This document shows, one piece after another, positions 46,196-55,478 of a stretch of DNA of 64,000 nt. A program made the translations under genes and the position numbers. The notes under the pieces are model-generated. The model was not told where the DNA came from, did not search any database, and saw nothing but the letters and a program-made list of their open reading frames with translations. This stretch comes from CAJQQK01 sp965224225 (GTDB taxonomy: Bacteria > Pseudomonadota > Alphaproteobacteria > Rhizobiales > Hyphomicrobiaceae), in NCBI GenBank assembly GCA_965224225.1, contig CBDCZF010000031.1:62001-126000 (forward strand), read 5' to 3'. How positions within the stretch are numbered: the first letter of the stretch is position 1; each line of letters starts with the position of its first letter.

Positions 46196-47041
46196 GTGCG
46201 TATTGTTGCAGGTTTTGTTGTCGCGGGTTTGTTTGTCTACCCACAGCAGGTGCTGGCCGAGCCCGGCCCAGCCAGATTGGGGGCGGCACAAGTGGCAGTC
46301 GCAAGCACCAAGACCGAGCCGACCGCGAAGCGCCCGGCTGAGCCGGCACCAGCCAAGGTCGCCAGCACGGGCGGGGCGAGCACAGCTCCGCAGGCCCCGG
46401 TCACCAAAGCTGCACCTCAGACCTCCAGCAAGCCAAGGAAACCCAGCAAGCCGTTGACAACCCTTGTGGCCAGGATCGATCTTGCCGCCCAGCGCATGCA
46501 GGTCACCGAGAACGGCAAGGTCGTGGGTGATTGGCTGATTTCATCCGGGACACGAAGACACGCAACACCACCCGGTTCGTTCCGGCCGAAGTGGGCCTCG
46601 CGCATGTGGTACTCACGTCAGTACGACAACGCACCGATGCCCTATGCGGTGTTCTTCAACCGCGGCATCGCAACGCACGGCACCAACGCAACCAGCCGCC
46701 TTGGCCGGCCTGCCTCGCATGGCTGTATTCGCCTCAGGACGGCAAATGCGCGTAAATTCTACCGCCTCGTTCACCGTCACGGCTACAAGCGCACGCGCAT
46801 CATCGTCTCGGGCAGGCCCAACTATGCAAGCTATAAGAAAAAGCGAGTGAAACGGCGCGCGCAACGGCGCACGACAAGGCGTAATCGGCAGGCGAGGACT
46901 TACCGTTCCAACCGCCGCGCGCGTCGGCAGAATGTGTGGTCCCAGGGCAATGAGGCCGCAAGATATCGCGCCCGCGTGCGCCGCTATCACCAGACACGGC
47001 GCTATTCGGGCCGGATGGTGTATCCAGGCGATCGCTACTGA
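46196..47041 (+). CDS. L,D-transpeptidase (YkuD domain) with Pro/Ala linker and Arg-rich tail
   Basis: A 281-residue paralogue of the previous gene. Signal peptide (ends VLA), a Lys/Pro/Ala-rich linker at about 30-85, the YkuD domain at about 88-205 with HGTNATSRLGRPASHGCIRL, and an Arg/Tyr-rich C-terminal tail of about 70 residues. GTG start preceded by GGGGAGAG. The tail is likely to bind polyanions or the cell wall (inference). Tandem duplication is clear from the shared motifs and the identical PASHGC core. Confidence 0.9.
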   Translation: MRIVAGFVVAGLFVYPQQVLAEPGPARLGAAQVAVASTKTEPTAKRPAEPAPAKVASTGGASTAPQAPVTKAAPQTSSKPRKPSKPLTTLVARIDLAAQRMQVTENGKVVGDWLISSGTRRHATPPGSFRPKWASRMWYSRQYDNAPMPYAVFFNRGIATHGTNATSRLGRPASHGCIRLRTANARKFYRLVHRHGYKRTRIIVSGRPNYASYKKKRVKRRAQRRTTRRNRQARTYRSNRRARRQNVWSQGNEAARYRARVRRYHQTRRYSGRMVYPGDRY

Positions 47042-47130
47042 GGGGCGACAGCAATCGATTGGTGCGGGGCCGGCGGCATGTTTGCCGCGCCGCCCATTTG
47101 GTTCGTTCGCTTGGCCGGTCCGGCCTGCAC

Positions 47131-48969
47131 TCAGGCCTTGATCTTGACGTAGGAACCGGGCGCATCCTCGATAGCGCCGAGATTGGCACCAGGCTCCCTG
47201 GGCTCGATCTCCTCGCCTGATCTTTCGGTGAGCCAGCCGATCCAGTGCGGCCACCACGAGCCTGGATGCTCGCTCGCCTTTTTGAACCATTTCTCGAGAT
47301 CGCCGCCCTCGTAGGGGCCGGTCCAGTACTGATACTTGACCCGTTCCGGGTTGTAGGGATTGACGACGCCGGCGATGTGGCCGGATCCGGCCAGCACGAA
47401 CTCGACCGACCCGCCGAACAGCCGCGATCCGCGGAACACCGAAACGGCCGGCGCGATATGGTCTTCGCGGGCGGCCAGTTCGTATATCGGGATCTTGACC
47501 TTGCGCATGTCGAGGGACTGGCCGTCGAGCACCATCTGGCCTTCGGCGAGTGCGTTCTTGTTATAAAACTCGTCCAGATAAAAGGCATGGTTGGCAGCCG
47601 GCAGCCGCGTTGAGTCCTGGTTCCAATAGAGCAGGTCGAACGGCATTGGCTTTTTGCCGAGCAGGTAGTTGTTGACGATATAGGGCCAGATCAAATCCTT
47701 GGGGCGCAGCATGTTGAAGACGTTGGCCATGCGCGAGCCGTCGAGATAGCCCTTGGCCTCCATCATCGCCTTGATTGCCTGAAGCTGTTCGTTGTCGGTG
47801 AACAGCGCTAGATCGCCGGACTTCGAGAAGTCGACCTGGGTGGTGAGGAAGGTTGCTGATTTGAACGGTTCGTCACCGCGCTCGGCAAGGTAGGCGAGCG
47901 TTGCCGAGAGCAGCGTGCCGGCAACACAGTAACCAAGCACGTTGCACTGCTCTTCGCCGGTCTCGCGCTTAACGGCGTCGGCGGCAGCCAGTATGCCGTC
48001 CTTCATGTAGTCAACGAACGTCTTGTGGGCGAGAGTTTCATCAGGGTTGATCCACGAGACCAAGAAAACCGTAAAGCCTTGCGCGACGACGTAGCGGATG
48101 AAGGATTTCTGGGTGGTCAGATCGAGGATGTAGAACTTGTTGATCCACGGCGGTACGATTAGCAGCGGCGTTGCGTGGACCTTCTCGCTCGACGGGGCAT
48201 ACTGGATGAGCTGGATGATATCGTTTTGGAAGACGACCTTGCCGGGCGTTACCGCGAGGTTGCGGCCAACCTCGAAGGCATCGAGATCGGTCTGGGAAAT
48301 CTTGAGGAGGTCTTTCGACTTCTCCATGTCCTCGACGAGATTGTGAACCCCTTCGACCAGATTGCGGGCGTTGCTCGAGAGCGTTTCGCGCAGGATCTCC
48401 GGGTTGGTCAGCGGAAAGTTCGACGGTGAAAAGGCGCTGACGATCTGGTTGAGGTGGAATTCCGCCCGGCGGCGATAGTCGTCATCGAGGCCTTCGGTGC
48501 GCTCGAGGAGGGCCTCGGCCCAGTTGGTCGAGAGCAGATAGAATTGCTTCCAATAGTCGAAATATGGGTTTTCGGACCATTCAGGGTCTTTGAAGCGGTT
48601 GTCGCCGGGGGCGGGCGTGGCCATCGGCTCGACATCTTCACCGAGCATCCGCCGCGTCGTGTTCGCCCAGAGGTCGACGTAATCCTGCATAAGGTCGGCC
48701 TGCGCCTCGGCGAGCTTCGCCGGATCGGCGAGCCATCGCCCGGCAATCTCATTCATCGTCTTCGATGCCTGGGCCAGTTCATGCGCGCCCGACATCGGCC
48801 CGGCTTGTTCCGGCGATTGGCGCATCATCATCGTCATCGCCTTGCCCGACTCCTCGACCAGGCGGAACATGTTCTCGGCGAACTCGGTCGGGTTGGTAAC
48901 CTGATACGGCGAGAGTTCGCTGCCCGATGGTTCGTCGGGCTGCGAGTTTGACTTATCGGTCGTGTTCAT
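47131..48969 (-). CDS. phaC: Class I poly(R)-3-hydroxyalkanoate synthase
   Basis: A 612-residue polymerase of (R)-hydroxyacyl-CoA at the surface of PHA granules. Lipase-like box GYCVAGT with the nucleophile Cys; catalytic Asp in AAREDHIAP and His in GSGHIAGVVN; the conserved PPWINKFYILDL. Length and motifs are those of class I enzymes. I chose the ATG at 48969 (MNTTDKSNSQPDE), since the longer frame lacks a ribosome site. No phaA, phaB or phasin gene is nearby. Confidence 0.96.
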   Translation of the reverse strand: MNTTDKSNSQPDEPSGSELSPYQVTNPTEFAENMFRLVEESGKAMTMMMRQSPEQAGPMSGAHELAQASKTMNEIAGRWLADPAKLAEAQADLMQDYVDLWANTTRRMLGEDVEPMATPAPGDNRFKDPEWSENPYFDYWKQFYLLSTNWAEALLERTEGLDDDYRRRAEFHLNQIVSAFSPSNFPLTNPEILRETLSSNARNLVEGVHNLVEDMEKSKDLLKISQTDLDAFEVGRNLAVTPGKVVFQNDIIQLIQYAPSSEKVHATPLLIVPPWINKFYILDLTTQKSFIRYVVAQGFTVFLVSWINPDETLAHKTFVDYMKDGILAAADAVKRETGEEQCNVLGYCVAGTLLSATLAYLAERGDEPFKSATFLTTQVDFSKSGDLALFTDNEQLQAIKAMMEAKGYLDGSRMANVFNMLRPKDLIWPYIVNNYLLGKKPMPFDLLYWNQDSTRLPAANHAFYLDEFYNKNALAEGQMVLDGQSLDMRKVKIPIYELAAREDHIAPAVSVFRGSRLFGGSVEFVLAGSGHIAGVVNPYNPERVKYQYWTGPYEGGDLEKWFKKASEHPGSWWPHWIGWLTERSGEEIEPREPGANLGAIEDAPGSYVKIKA

Positions 48970-49264
48970 GACGCACAATTCCACAAATGCAGGGGGCCGC
49001 GGGATCGTCGCAGGATATAGCGGGCCGGGCGAGAAAATCAAAGGAAACCCGTCACGAATTCGCGGTCGGGAGGCCTTTCAGAGCGCAAGCGAGTGAGGTG
49101 CGTAATAACGGGCGCAGCGGGCTGACGCGTCACGCAACTCCGTGATAGAAGGCAGCGTTCCCGCTCGGGCCGCCTGGTGCAAAGCAATCATTTTCGGCTG
49201 AACTGGTCCGCAGCGACCGGCAACGGGCCCCGACCACGGGCTTATCTGATTGCGAGGTGTAGAC

Positions 49265-50491
49265 GTGATTGAAGATTTCCACCGCATCAAGCGGTTGCCG
49301 CCCTACGTGTTCGCTGAAGTCAACGCGCTCAAGGCCGCGGCCCGGGCAGGCGGGGCCGACATCATCGATCTCGGCATGGGCAATCCTGACATGCAGACGC
49401 CCGACCATATCGTGGCCAAGCTGGTCGAGACCGTAACGAAGCCGCGTGTGCATCGCTATTCGGCCTCGAAAGGCATTCCGGGGCTAAGGCGCGCACAGGC
49501 GGCCTATTACGGACGCCGTTTCGGCGTCAAGCTCGCCCCGGAAACGGAGGTCGTGGCAACGCTTGGCTCGAAGGAAGGCTTCGCCAACATGGCGCAGGCG
49601 ATCACTGCGCCGGGCGATATCATTCTCACCCCCAACCCGACCTATCCTATCCACGAATTCGGTTTCCTGATCTCGGGCGCTTCCGTGCGCCATCTGCCGG
49701 CCAGCAACGGCGATGAATTCCTCGCAGCCGTGTCGCGTGCCTGCAAGCACACCGTGCCCAAGCCGATCGCGATGGTGCTCAACTATCCCTCGAACCCGAC
49801 GGCCATGACGGCGACACGCGATTTCTATGCTGCCGCCGTTCAGCTCGCGAAGCAGGAAGATCTGATCATCCTTTCCGATCTTGCTTATGCAGAGATCTAT
49901 TTCGATGATGAACCGCCGCCCTCCGTGCTGGAGATCCCGGGCGCCAAGGACATCACGGTCGAGTTCACGTCGCTTTCCAAGACCTATTCGATGCCTGGCT
50001 GGCGGATCGGCTTCGCGGTTGGCAACGAGCGCCTGATTTCAGCCCTGGCCCGGGTCAAGTCGTACCTCGACTATGGAGCCTTTACGCCGGTCCAGGTCGC
50101 AGCAGCCGCGGCGCTTAACGGGCCACAGGATTGCGTCGATGAGATCAGGGCGGTCTATCGCAGCCGGCGCGATACGCTGGTCGAGAGTTTCGCGCGGGCC
50201 GGCTGGGATGTGCCGCCGCCGCCGGCGACCATGTTCGCCTGGGTGCCGGTGCCGGACCGGTTCCGTGAGATCGGCTCGGTTGGCTTTTCCAAATTGCTGA
50301 TCGAGAAGGCGGATGTGGCGGTCTCACCGGGCGTCGGCTTCGGGGAGCACGGCGAGGGCTATGTGCGCATTGCGCTGGTCGAGAACGAGCACCGGATCCG
50401 CCAGGCGGCGCGCAATATTCGCCGCTTCCTCTCGGAAGCCCCTGAAAAGCTGCACAATATCGTTGATCTCGAACGAAGCGCGGTGCAGTAG
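49265..50491 (+). CDS. Class I/II aminotransferase (AlaC/DapL-like)
   Basis: A 408-residue PLP-dependent aminotransferase. NPTYPIHEF, LNYPSNPTAMTA, the PLP-Lys motif SLSKTYSMPGWRIGF (Lys near residue 239) and RIALVENEHRIRQA with the substrate-binding Arg are all present. Alphaproteobacterial genes in this position upstream of hom are usually annotated as alanine-synthesising (AlaC-like) or LL-DAP-like transaminases. GTG start with GAGGTG in front. Only six bp to hom, so co-transcribed. Confidence 0.9.
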   Translation: MIEDFHRIKRLPPYVFAEVNALKAAARAGGADIIDLGMGNPDMQTPDHIVAKLVETVTKPRVHRYSASKGIPGLRRAQAAYYGRRFGVKLAPETEVVATLGSKEGFANMAQAITAPGDIILTPNPTYPIHEFGFLISGASVRHLPASNGDEFLAAVSRACKHTVPKPIAMVLNYPSNPTAMTATRDFYAAAVQLAKQEDLIILSDLAYAEIYFDDEPPPSVLEIPGAKDITVEFTSLSKTYSMPGWRIGFAVGNERLISALARVKSYLDYGAFTPVQVAAAAALNGPQDCVDEIRAVYRSRRDTLVESFARAGWDVPPPPATMFAWVPVPDRFREIGSVGFSKLLIEKADVAVSPGVGFGEHGEGYVRIALVENEHRIRQAARNIRRFLSEAPEKLHNIVDLERSAVQ

Positions 50492-50497
50492 GAAGCG

Positions 50498-51826
50498 ATG
50501 GGCAGACAAATCAGATTAGGTATCGCGGGACTGGGCACCGTCGGGTGTGGCTTGGTCGAGTTGCTGGATGCCAACCGCGAGCGCATGAGCCTCGCGGCCG
50601 GCGCCGACCTGGTCGTATCGGGCGTCAGCGCTCGGGATCGAACCAAGGACCGCGGGATATCGCTTGGCTCGGATGCGACCTGGCACGATGATGCCGTGGC
50701 ACTTGCGAGAGCCCCTGAAACCGACATCTTTGTCGAATTGATCGGCGGTTCCGAGGGCGCTGCAAAGGCCGCCGTCGAAGCCGCCCTGGATGCCGGCAAA
50801 CCGGTTGTCACGGCGAACAAGGCGCTGCTTGCCGACCACGGCGTGGCGCTCGCCCGCCTGGCCGAGGAGCACGATGTTGCTCTGGCATTCGAGGCGGCTG
50901 TCGCCGGCGGCATTCCGGTGATCAAGACGCTGCGTGAAGCCTTGATCGGCAATCAGGTCAGCCGGGTCTACGGTATTCTCAACGGCACCTGCAACTACAT
51001 CCTGACGCGGATGCAGGAGGAAGGTCTCGGTTTCGATGAGATCCTGGCCGATGCGCAGGCACTCGGCTATGCCGAAGCCGATCCGACCTTCGATGTCGGC
51101 GGCTTCGATACCGCGCATAAGCTATCTTTGCTCACGTCGCTGGCGTTTGGCACCGAGGTCGCCTTCGACCAGATCCACGTCGAAGGCATCGAGACGATCA
51201 CGCTGGCCGATATCGAGGCCGCCGATGAATTGGGTTTTCGGATCAAACTTCTAGGCGTCGCGCTCAAGACCGATAGCGGTATCGAGCAACGCGTCCATCC
51301 GGCCATGGTCGCCAAGGACTCGGCCATTGCCCAGGTCTCCGGCGTCACCAACGGCGTGGCAATCGACGGTGACTTCATCGGCGATGTTCTGCTTGTCGGC
51401 CCCGGAGCGGGTGCTCATGCAACTGCCTCGGCGGTGGCTGGCGACATCGCCGATGTGGCTCGTGGCCGGGCGTTCGCGCCGTTCATCACGCCGGCGGCTC
51501 GCTTGAAACCCTATGAGCGCGCCCAGTTGCGCCGCCACCAGGGCTCCTACTATCTCAGGCTCTCGGTCTATGATCGGCCGGGTGCGATGGCTGCCATTGC
51601 AACGCGCATGGCGGACGAGAACGTCTCGTTGGAAAGCATCGTCCAGCGCCGCCCACACACCAGCCTGCCAGGCTCCATGGCGCCGCCGGAAAATGGTGAA
51701 CCTGCCAATGTCATTTTGATCACCCACAAAACCAACGAGCAGGCGATCCGAAACGCGCTGGCCGCGATCGACGCTGACGGCAAGACCGCGGACAAGCCGC
51801 AGGTCATCCGTATCGAGGAGCTTTAG
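50498..51826 (+). CDS. hom: Homoserine dehydrogenase
   Basis: A 442-residue enzyme reducing aspartate semialdehyde to homoserine for threonine and methionine. N-terminal NAD(P) fold GIAGLGTVGCGLVELL, catalytic region VTANKALLADHG and the NGTCNYILTRMQEEGLGF substrate loop; the C-terminal ACT domain (about residues 355-435, RLSVYDRPGAMAAIATRMADENVSL) suggests threonine feedback. Second gene of the aminotransferase-hom unit. A perfect 9-bp hairpin begins within its stop codon. Confidence 0.96.
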   Translation: MGRQIRLGIAGLGTVGCGLVELLDANRERMSLAAGADLVVSGVSARDRTKDRGISLGSDATWHDDAVALARAPETDIFVELIGGSEGAAKAAVEAALDAGKPVVTANKALLADHGVALARLAEEHDVALAFEAAVAGGIPVIKTLREALIGNQVSRVYGILNGTCNYILTRMQEEGLGFDEILADAQALGYAEADPTFDVGGFDTAHKLSLLTSLAFGTEVAFDQIHVEGIETITLADIEAADELGFRIKLLGVALKTDSGIEQRVHPAMVAKDSAIAQVSGVTNGVAIDGDFIGDVLLVGPGAGAHATASAVAGDIADVARGRAFAPFITPAARLKPYERAQLRRHQGSYYLRLSVYDRPGAMAAIATRMADENVSLESIVQRRPHTSLPGSMAPPENGEPANVILITHKTNEQAIRNALAAIDADGKTADKPQVIRIEEL

Positions 51827-51845
51827 GTCACAATGTTTGTGACCT
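51825..51845 (+). terminator. Hairpin starting in the hom stop codon, possible terminator
   Basis: Perfect 9-bp stem AGGTCACAA / TTGTGACCT with a TGT loop, opening on the last two bases of the hom stop codon. A short T-run (CCTTTTC) follows four bases later. A factor-independent terminator is plausible; alternatively an operator for a regulator that binds GTCACAA half-sites ahead of glpX. Confidence 0.5.
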
Positions 51846-52012
51846 AACCTTTTCACGATCTGGATATGGCCTTGGCGACAAAAATAGTGTCACAATCGCC
51901 GAACAATCATCAATCGGCTTAAGCCGTTGAGCACCCGCCGCTATGATCTACCGCAACCGGCGCTGGGCGATCAGCTTGGTGCCGGGCGAAACCAACTCAT
52001 CGAGGACATGCC

Positions 52013-53002
52013 ATGACGGATCGTGACAGCAACCGGGGTCTGGGTAGGATGCTGGTTTTGGAGGTCGGCCGCGTTACGGAGGCAGCGGCAATCGCGTGTG
52101 CCAGACTGCGCGGACGCGGTGATGTCAAGGCTGCGGATGGTGCTGCAACTGATGCCATGCGCAAGGAACTCGGCCGTATCAACATCAATGGCAAGGTGGT
52201 GATCGGCGAGGGCGAGATGGATGAAGCGCCGATGCTCTATATCGGCGAGGAAGTTGGTACCGGCCAGGGCCCCGAAGTCGATATCGCCGTCGATCCGCTT
52301 GAAGGCACGACGATCTGTGCCAAGTCGATGCCGAATGCGCTCGCCGTGCTCGCCATTTCAGAACGCGGCGGCCTGCTTCATGCGCCCGATATGTACATGG
52401 ACAAAATTGCCGTCGGCCCCGGCCTGCCTGACGGGGTGGTCGACCTCGACCGCCCGGTCAGGGACAACCTCGAAGCCGTGGCGGCAGGGCGCGGTAAGCC
52501 GGTCGACGAAATCACGGCCTGCATTCTCGATCGCCCGCGGCATGCCGAGTTGATTCAGGCGGTGCGGGATGCCGGTGCGGCGGTCCAGCTGATCCCTGAC
52601 GGCGATATTGCTGGCGTGATCTGGACGACGGATCCCGAGCAGACCAACGTCGACATCTATCTTGGCTCCGGCGGTGCCCCTGAAGGCGTGCTCGCAGCCG
52701 CGGCATTGCAGTCGATCGGCGGTCAGATGCAGGGCCGGCTACTGCCCGCCAACGACCAGGAGCGCAAGCGCGCGGAGAGTATGGGCGCCGATGTCACCAA
52801 GAAATATACACTAGATGACATGGCGCACGGTGACGTGATCTTTTCTGCAACCGGCGTCACTGATGGATCTCTGCTCCAGGGTGTTCATTTCCGCGGTGAT
52901 TTTGCCGAAACGGAGACGGTCGTCATGCGCTCGGTTACGGGCACGGTACGCCGCGTGAAGACGACCTACCGGAACATCGGCACCAAGCTCGCCCAGCTTT
53001 AG
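52013..53002 (+). CDS. glpX: Fructose-1,6-bisphosphatase class II
   Basis: A 329-residue GlpX-type phosphatase of gluconeogenesis (and of the Calvin cycle where one exists). Features: VVIGEGEMDEAPMLYIGE and DPLEGTTICAKSMPNALAVLAI for metal and phosphate binding, plus YMDKIAVGPGL. Length fits the family. Follows hom, as in many alphaproteobacteria (hom-glpX-recJ), but recJ is not next here. Confidence 0.95.
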   Translation: MTDRDSNRGLGRMLVLEVGRVTEAAAIACARLRGRGDVKAADGAATDAMRKELGRININGKVVIGEGEMDEAPMLYIGEEVGTGQGPEVDIAVDPLEGTTICAKSMPNALAVLAISERGGLLHAPDMYMDKIAVGPGLPDGVVDLDRPVRDNLEAVAAGRGKPVDEITACILDRPRHAELIQAVRDAGAAVQLIPDGDIAGVIWTTDPEQTNVDIYLGSGGAPEGVLAAAALQSIGGQMQGRLLPANDQERKRAESMGADVTKKYTLDDMAHGDVIFSATGVTDGSLLQGVHFRGDFAETETVVMRSVTGTVRRVKTTYRNIGTKLAQL

Positions 53003-53353
53003 GGAACTCGAGGAGCTAGTGATCTGGACCTGACAGTTGATTCCCGTCCCGTATCCAAACTCCGCGTCATCCCCGCGCAGGCGGGGACCCAAGCAAACCT
53101 CAGCAAACTCTGTGCCGCTGGTGACATGCTTGGGTTCCCGCCTGCGCGGGAATGACGGAGCGGTGTGTGGCGAGTGGGTACTAACCGTTTGGTTTGGAAC
53201 ACTAGATCATTTCCGACTTGCTTGGAAATGGATCTATCGGTCTTTTCTCTCACGGCGATTCGGCCTAACGGCCCGCCTCCGAGGGGCGCCGCAATGCGGC
53301 AGGTCGCGTGCGCTCCCTCGGGGCGATTCCGGCTAAACCGGAAACGCTCTAAC
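53003..53353. other. Intergenic region with an inverted-repeat element
   Basis: A 351-bp gap between convergent glpX and moeA. It holds the 93-bp inverted-repeat element at 53065-53157. Another palindromic stretch lies at about 53262-53332 (GGCCTAACGGCC, and CTCCGAGGGG pairing with CCCTCGGGG). No gene is supported. Confidence 0.6.
53065..53157. repeat. Inverted-repeat element of the GTCAT-CCCGCGCAGGCGGG type
   Basis: 31-bp arms at 53065-53095 and 53127-53157, which match apart from two positions: CGTCATCCCCGCGCAGGCGG on the left against CGTCATTCCCGCGCAGGCGG on the complementary strand at the right. The 31-bp centre differs. This arm sequence is common in intergenic gaps of many proteobacteria (REP/BIME-like). 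Confidence 0.8.
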
Positions 53354-54562
53354 TCAGAAATCGAGCGGCAGATAGCGCAGCTCATCGCCTTTCTTGACCG
53401 CTGGCGCATTCGACAGGCGCACGATTAGCGCATCTGCGGCAGCCAGCGGCGCGAGCAGGGAACTGTCCTGTGAGCGCACCGGCGTGGCGGTCGTACGTCC
53501 GGCTGCGTCGGTGCCAAGTACTGCGCGCATGTAGTGTTCGCGGGGACCGTTTGCTGCCATGTCGGCGCCGGCGACAGCTTGCCTCGGGGCCTGTCCATTG
53601 TTCGGCAAGCCGAGCAGTGCATGGATCAGCGGCACGAGAAAAATGCGCGAACAAATCATCGACGAGACCGGGTTGCCCGGCAGACCCAGCACATGGCGGC
53701 TGCCCAGCCGGCCGTACATCAGCGGTTTGCCGGGCCGCATCGCGATGCGCCAGAAATCCAGGTCCATGCCGAGGCTTTCGAGCACCGCCCCGACCAGATC
53801 ATGATCCCCGACCGAGGCCCCGCCGATCGCGACCAGGACGTCGGCGTCGTTGCCGGCTGCGATCTTGCTTCTCAGGTCCTCGCGATCATCGCGGGCGATG
53901 CCGAGCAGCACAGGGTCGCCACCGGCACGGGCGACAAGGGCGCCGATGCCGAACGGGTTGGAGCACACGATCTGATCCGGCCCGACCGGATCGCCGGGCC
54001 ACACCAGTTCATCGCCGGTTGCGAGTAATCCGACGCGCGGGCGCCGACGCACGTTGAGGCGGGCATGGCCCATCGCAGCGGCAAGCGTAATGTCGCGGGC
54101 ATTGAGCCGCCGGTTGGCTTCGAGCAGCGTCTGGCCTGACTTGAAATCGAAGCCTGCGGCCCGGACATGCGCCGGGTCGGGCCGGCCTTCGAGGATACGT
54201 ACTTGGTGGCCGTCGAACTCGGCATTCTCCTGAATGACGATGGCATCGGCGCCTGCCGGCAGCGGTGCACCGGTAAAGATGCGCACCGCTTCGCCGGGGC
54301 CGACGGTGCCCTTGAAGCCGTGCCCGGCCGCTGCCTCGCCAACCCGTTGGAGCGTAACGGGCAGGTTTGCGACGTCCGCCAGCCGGACGGCAAAGCCGTC
54401 CATTGCAGAAACATCAAAGGGTGGCTGCGTGCGCAATGCGAGCAGAGGATCACCGAGTACCCGGCCGTCGCAATGCCACAGATCGATCGCTTCGAGGGAT
54501 GTGGCCGATGCATCGCCGAGGATCCGCGAACGGGCTTCACTGACGGACAGGAGATCAGTCAT
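53354..54562 (-). CDS. moeA: Molybdopterin molybdotransferase
   Basis: A 402-residue enzyme that inserts molybdate into adenylated molybdopterin. Signatures: PFDVSAMDGFAVR near residue 60, IFTGAPLPAGADAIVIQENAE, the GGASVGDHDLVGAVLE molybdopterin-binding loop and GLPGNPVSSM. I used the ATG at 54562 (MTDLLSVSEARSRI); this overlaps the moaC end by eight bases. moaC-moeA is a common alphaproteobacterial pair. Confidence 0.95.
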   Translation of the reverse strand: MTDLLSVSEARSRILGDASATSLEAIDLWHCDGRVLGDPLLALRTQPPFDVSAMDGFAVRLADVANLPVTLQRVGEAAAGHGFKGTVGPGEAVRIFTGAPLPAGADAIVIQENAEFDGHQVRILEGRPDPAHVRAAGFDFKSGQTLLEANRRLNARDITLAAAMGHARLNVRRRPRVGLLATGDELVWPGDPVGPDQIVCSNPFGIGALVARAGGDPVLLGIARDDREDLRSKIAAGNDADVLVAIGGASVGDHDLVGAVLESLGMDLDFWRIAMRPGKPLMYGRLGSRHVLGLPGNPVSSMICSRIFLVPLIHALLGLPNNGQAPRQAVAGADMAANGPREHYMRAVLGTDAAGRTTATPVRSQDSSLLAPLAAADALIVRLSNAPAVKKGDELRYLPLDF

Positions 54563-55079
54563 CTTTCGATGATCCATCGATAGCGGTGCTCGCGGCGGCA
54601 TGGCCCGCCGCGATGTAGGTGCCCGACCGTCCACCCGACTTTTCGAGAAGCCGAATGCCTGAAATCTCCATCGACTTGTCGGCGGCCTTCAGCATGTCGT
54701 AGAGCGTCAGGCAGGCCACCGACGTGCCCGTCAAGGCCTCCATCTCGACCCCGGTCTGGCCGTTGACGCGCACGTCCGTAACGACCCGGATGCCGCTCTC
54801 ATCCTCGAGTGGCTCGAAATCGACCGACACCTTGGCGATCGCCAGGGGATGGCAGAGCGGGATCAGTTCATGCGTGCGTTTGACCGCCATGATCGCGGCA
54901 ATCCGTGCCGTTGCGATTACGTCGCCCTTCTTGGCGTCGCCGGCCTCGATCAGGCGATAGGTGTCCGGCTGCATCGCAATCACGCCTTCGGCCAGCGCCC
55001 GCCGCTCGGTTCGCGCCTTGTCGCCGACGTCGACCATATGCGCTTCGCCGCGTTCGTTGATGTGTGAAAGCTTTGTCAT
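54555..55079 (-). CDS. moaC: Cyclic pyranopterin monophosphate synthase accessory protein MoaC
   Basis: A 174-residue MoaC, acting with MoaA in the first step of molybdenum cofactor synthesis. Family features: DVGDKARTERRALAEG at the N-terminus, KRTHELIPLCHPLAI (catalytic His-containing segment) and GQTGVEMEALTGTSVACLTLYDMLKA with the active-site Lys in the next helix. Translationally coupled to moeA. No trpC lies upstream as is often seen. Confidence 0.95.
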   Translation of the reverse strand: MTKLSHINERGEAHMVDVGDKARTERRALAEGVIAMQPDTYRLIEAGDAKKGDVIATARIAAIMAVKRTHELIPLCHPLAIAKVSVDFEPLEDESGIRVVTDVRVNGQTGVEMEALTGTSVACLTLYDMLKAADKSMEISGIRLLEKSGGRSGTYIAAGHAAASTAIDGSSKDD

Positions 55080-55478
55080 GTCAGGGCTCGGGCGTCTGTC
55101 ACTGATAGTTCATGGTACTGCTGCAGCATCGATCTACGGCTGCTATGAACCCTCGGGGCCTGGCAACTCAACGCATGATGGCCACTCGGTCGCGCGGGTC
55201 CGCCAAATTAGCCTTCTTGGCCTCCTTGGTCCAAGCACACCGATTCAGCTGCCAAATCAAACCATTATGCTTTGCAATCGCAATCTGGCGAATCAGGCCT
55301 GGCAACCAATTAGAAAAAGCAAGCTATAATCGGTGCTGTAGTCTGAGTGGAACATTTGTGGTCAACCCACAATGAAATCATTCTACATCAATGAGTTGGT
55401 ACAAATTCGACAATTGAGAACAAATCGTGTACATTCGAGTCGTTGCTGATCGTTAACGCATGACATAGGGTGGCCGAA
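55080..55478. other. Divergent intergenic region, moaC / recA
   Basis: About 400 bp holding the divergent control regions of moaC and recA. The recA-proximal third is AT-rich and carries the candidate LexA site. I find no tRNA, small gene or molybdenum-cofactor riboswitch in it. Confidence 0.6.
55418..55432 (+). promoter_or_regulatory. Candidate LexA (SOS) box upstream of recA
   Basis: GAAC-AAATCGT-GTAC, one base away from GAACN7GAAC, 46 bp before the recA start. The position (near the expected promoter of a gene known to be LexA-controlled in alphaproteobacteria) supports it; the mismatch lowers certainty. Confidence 0.6.
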
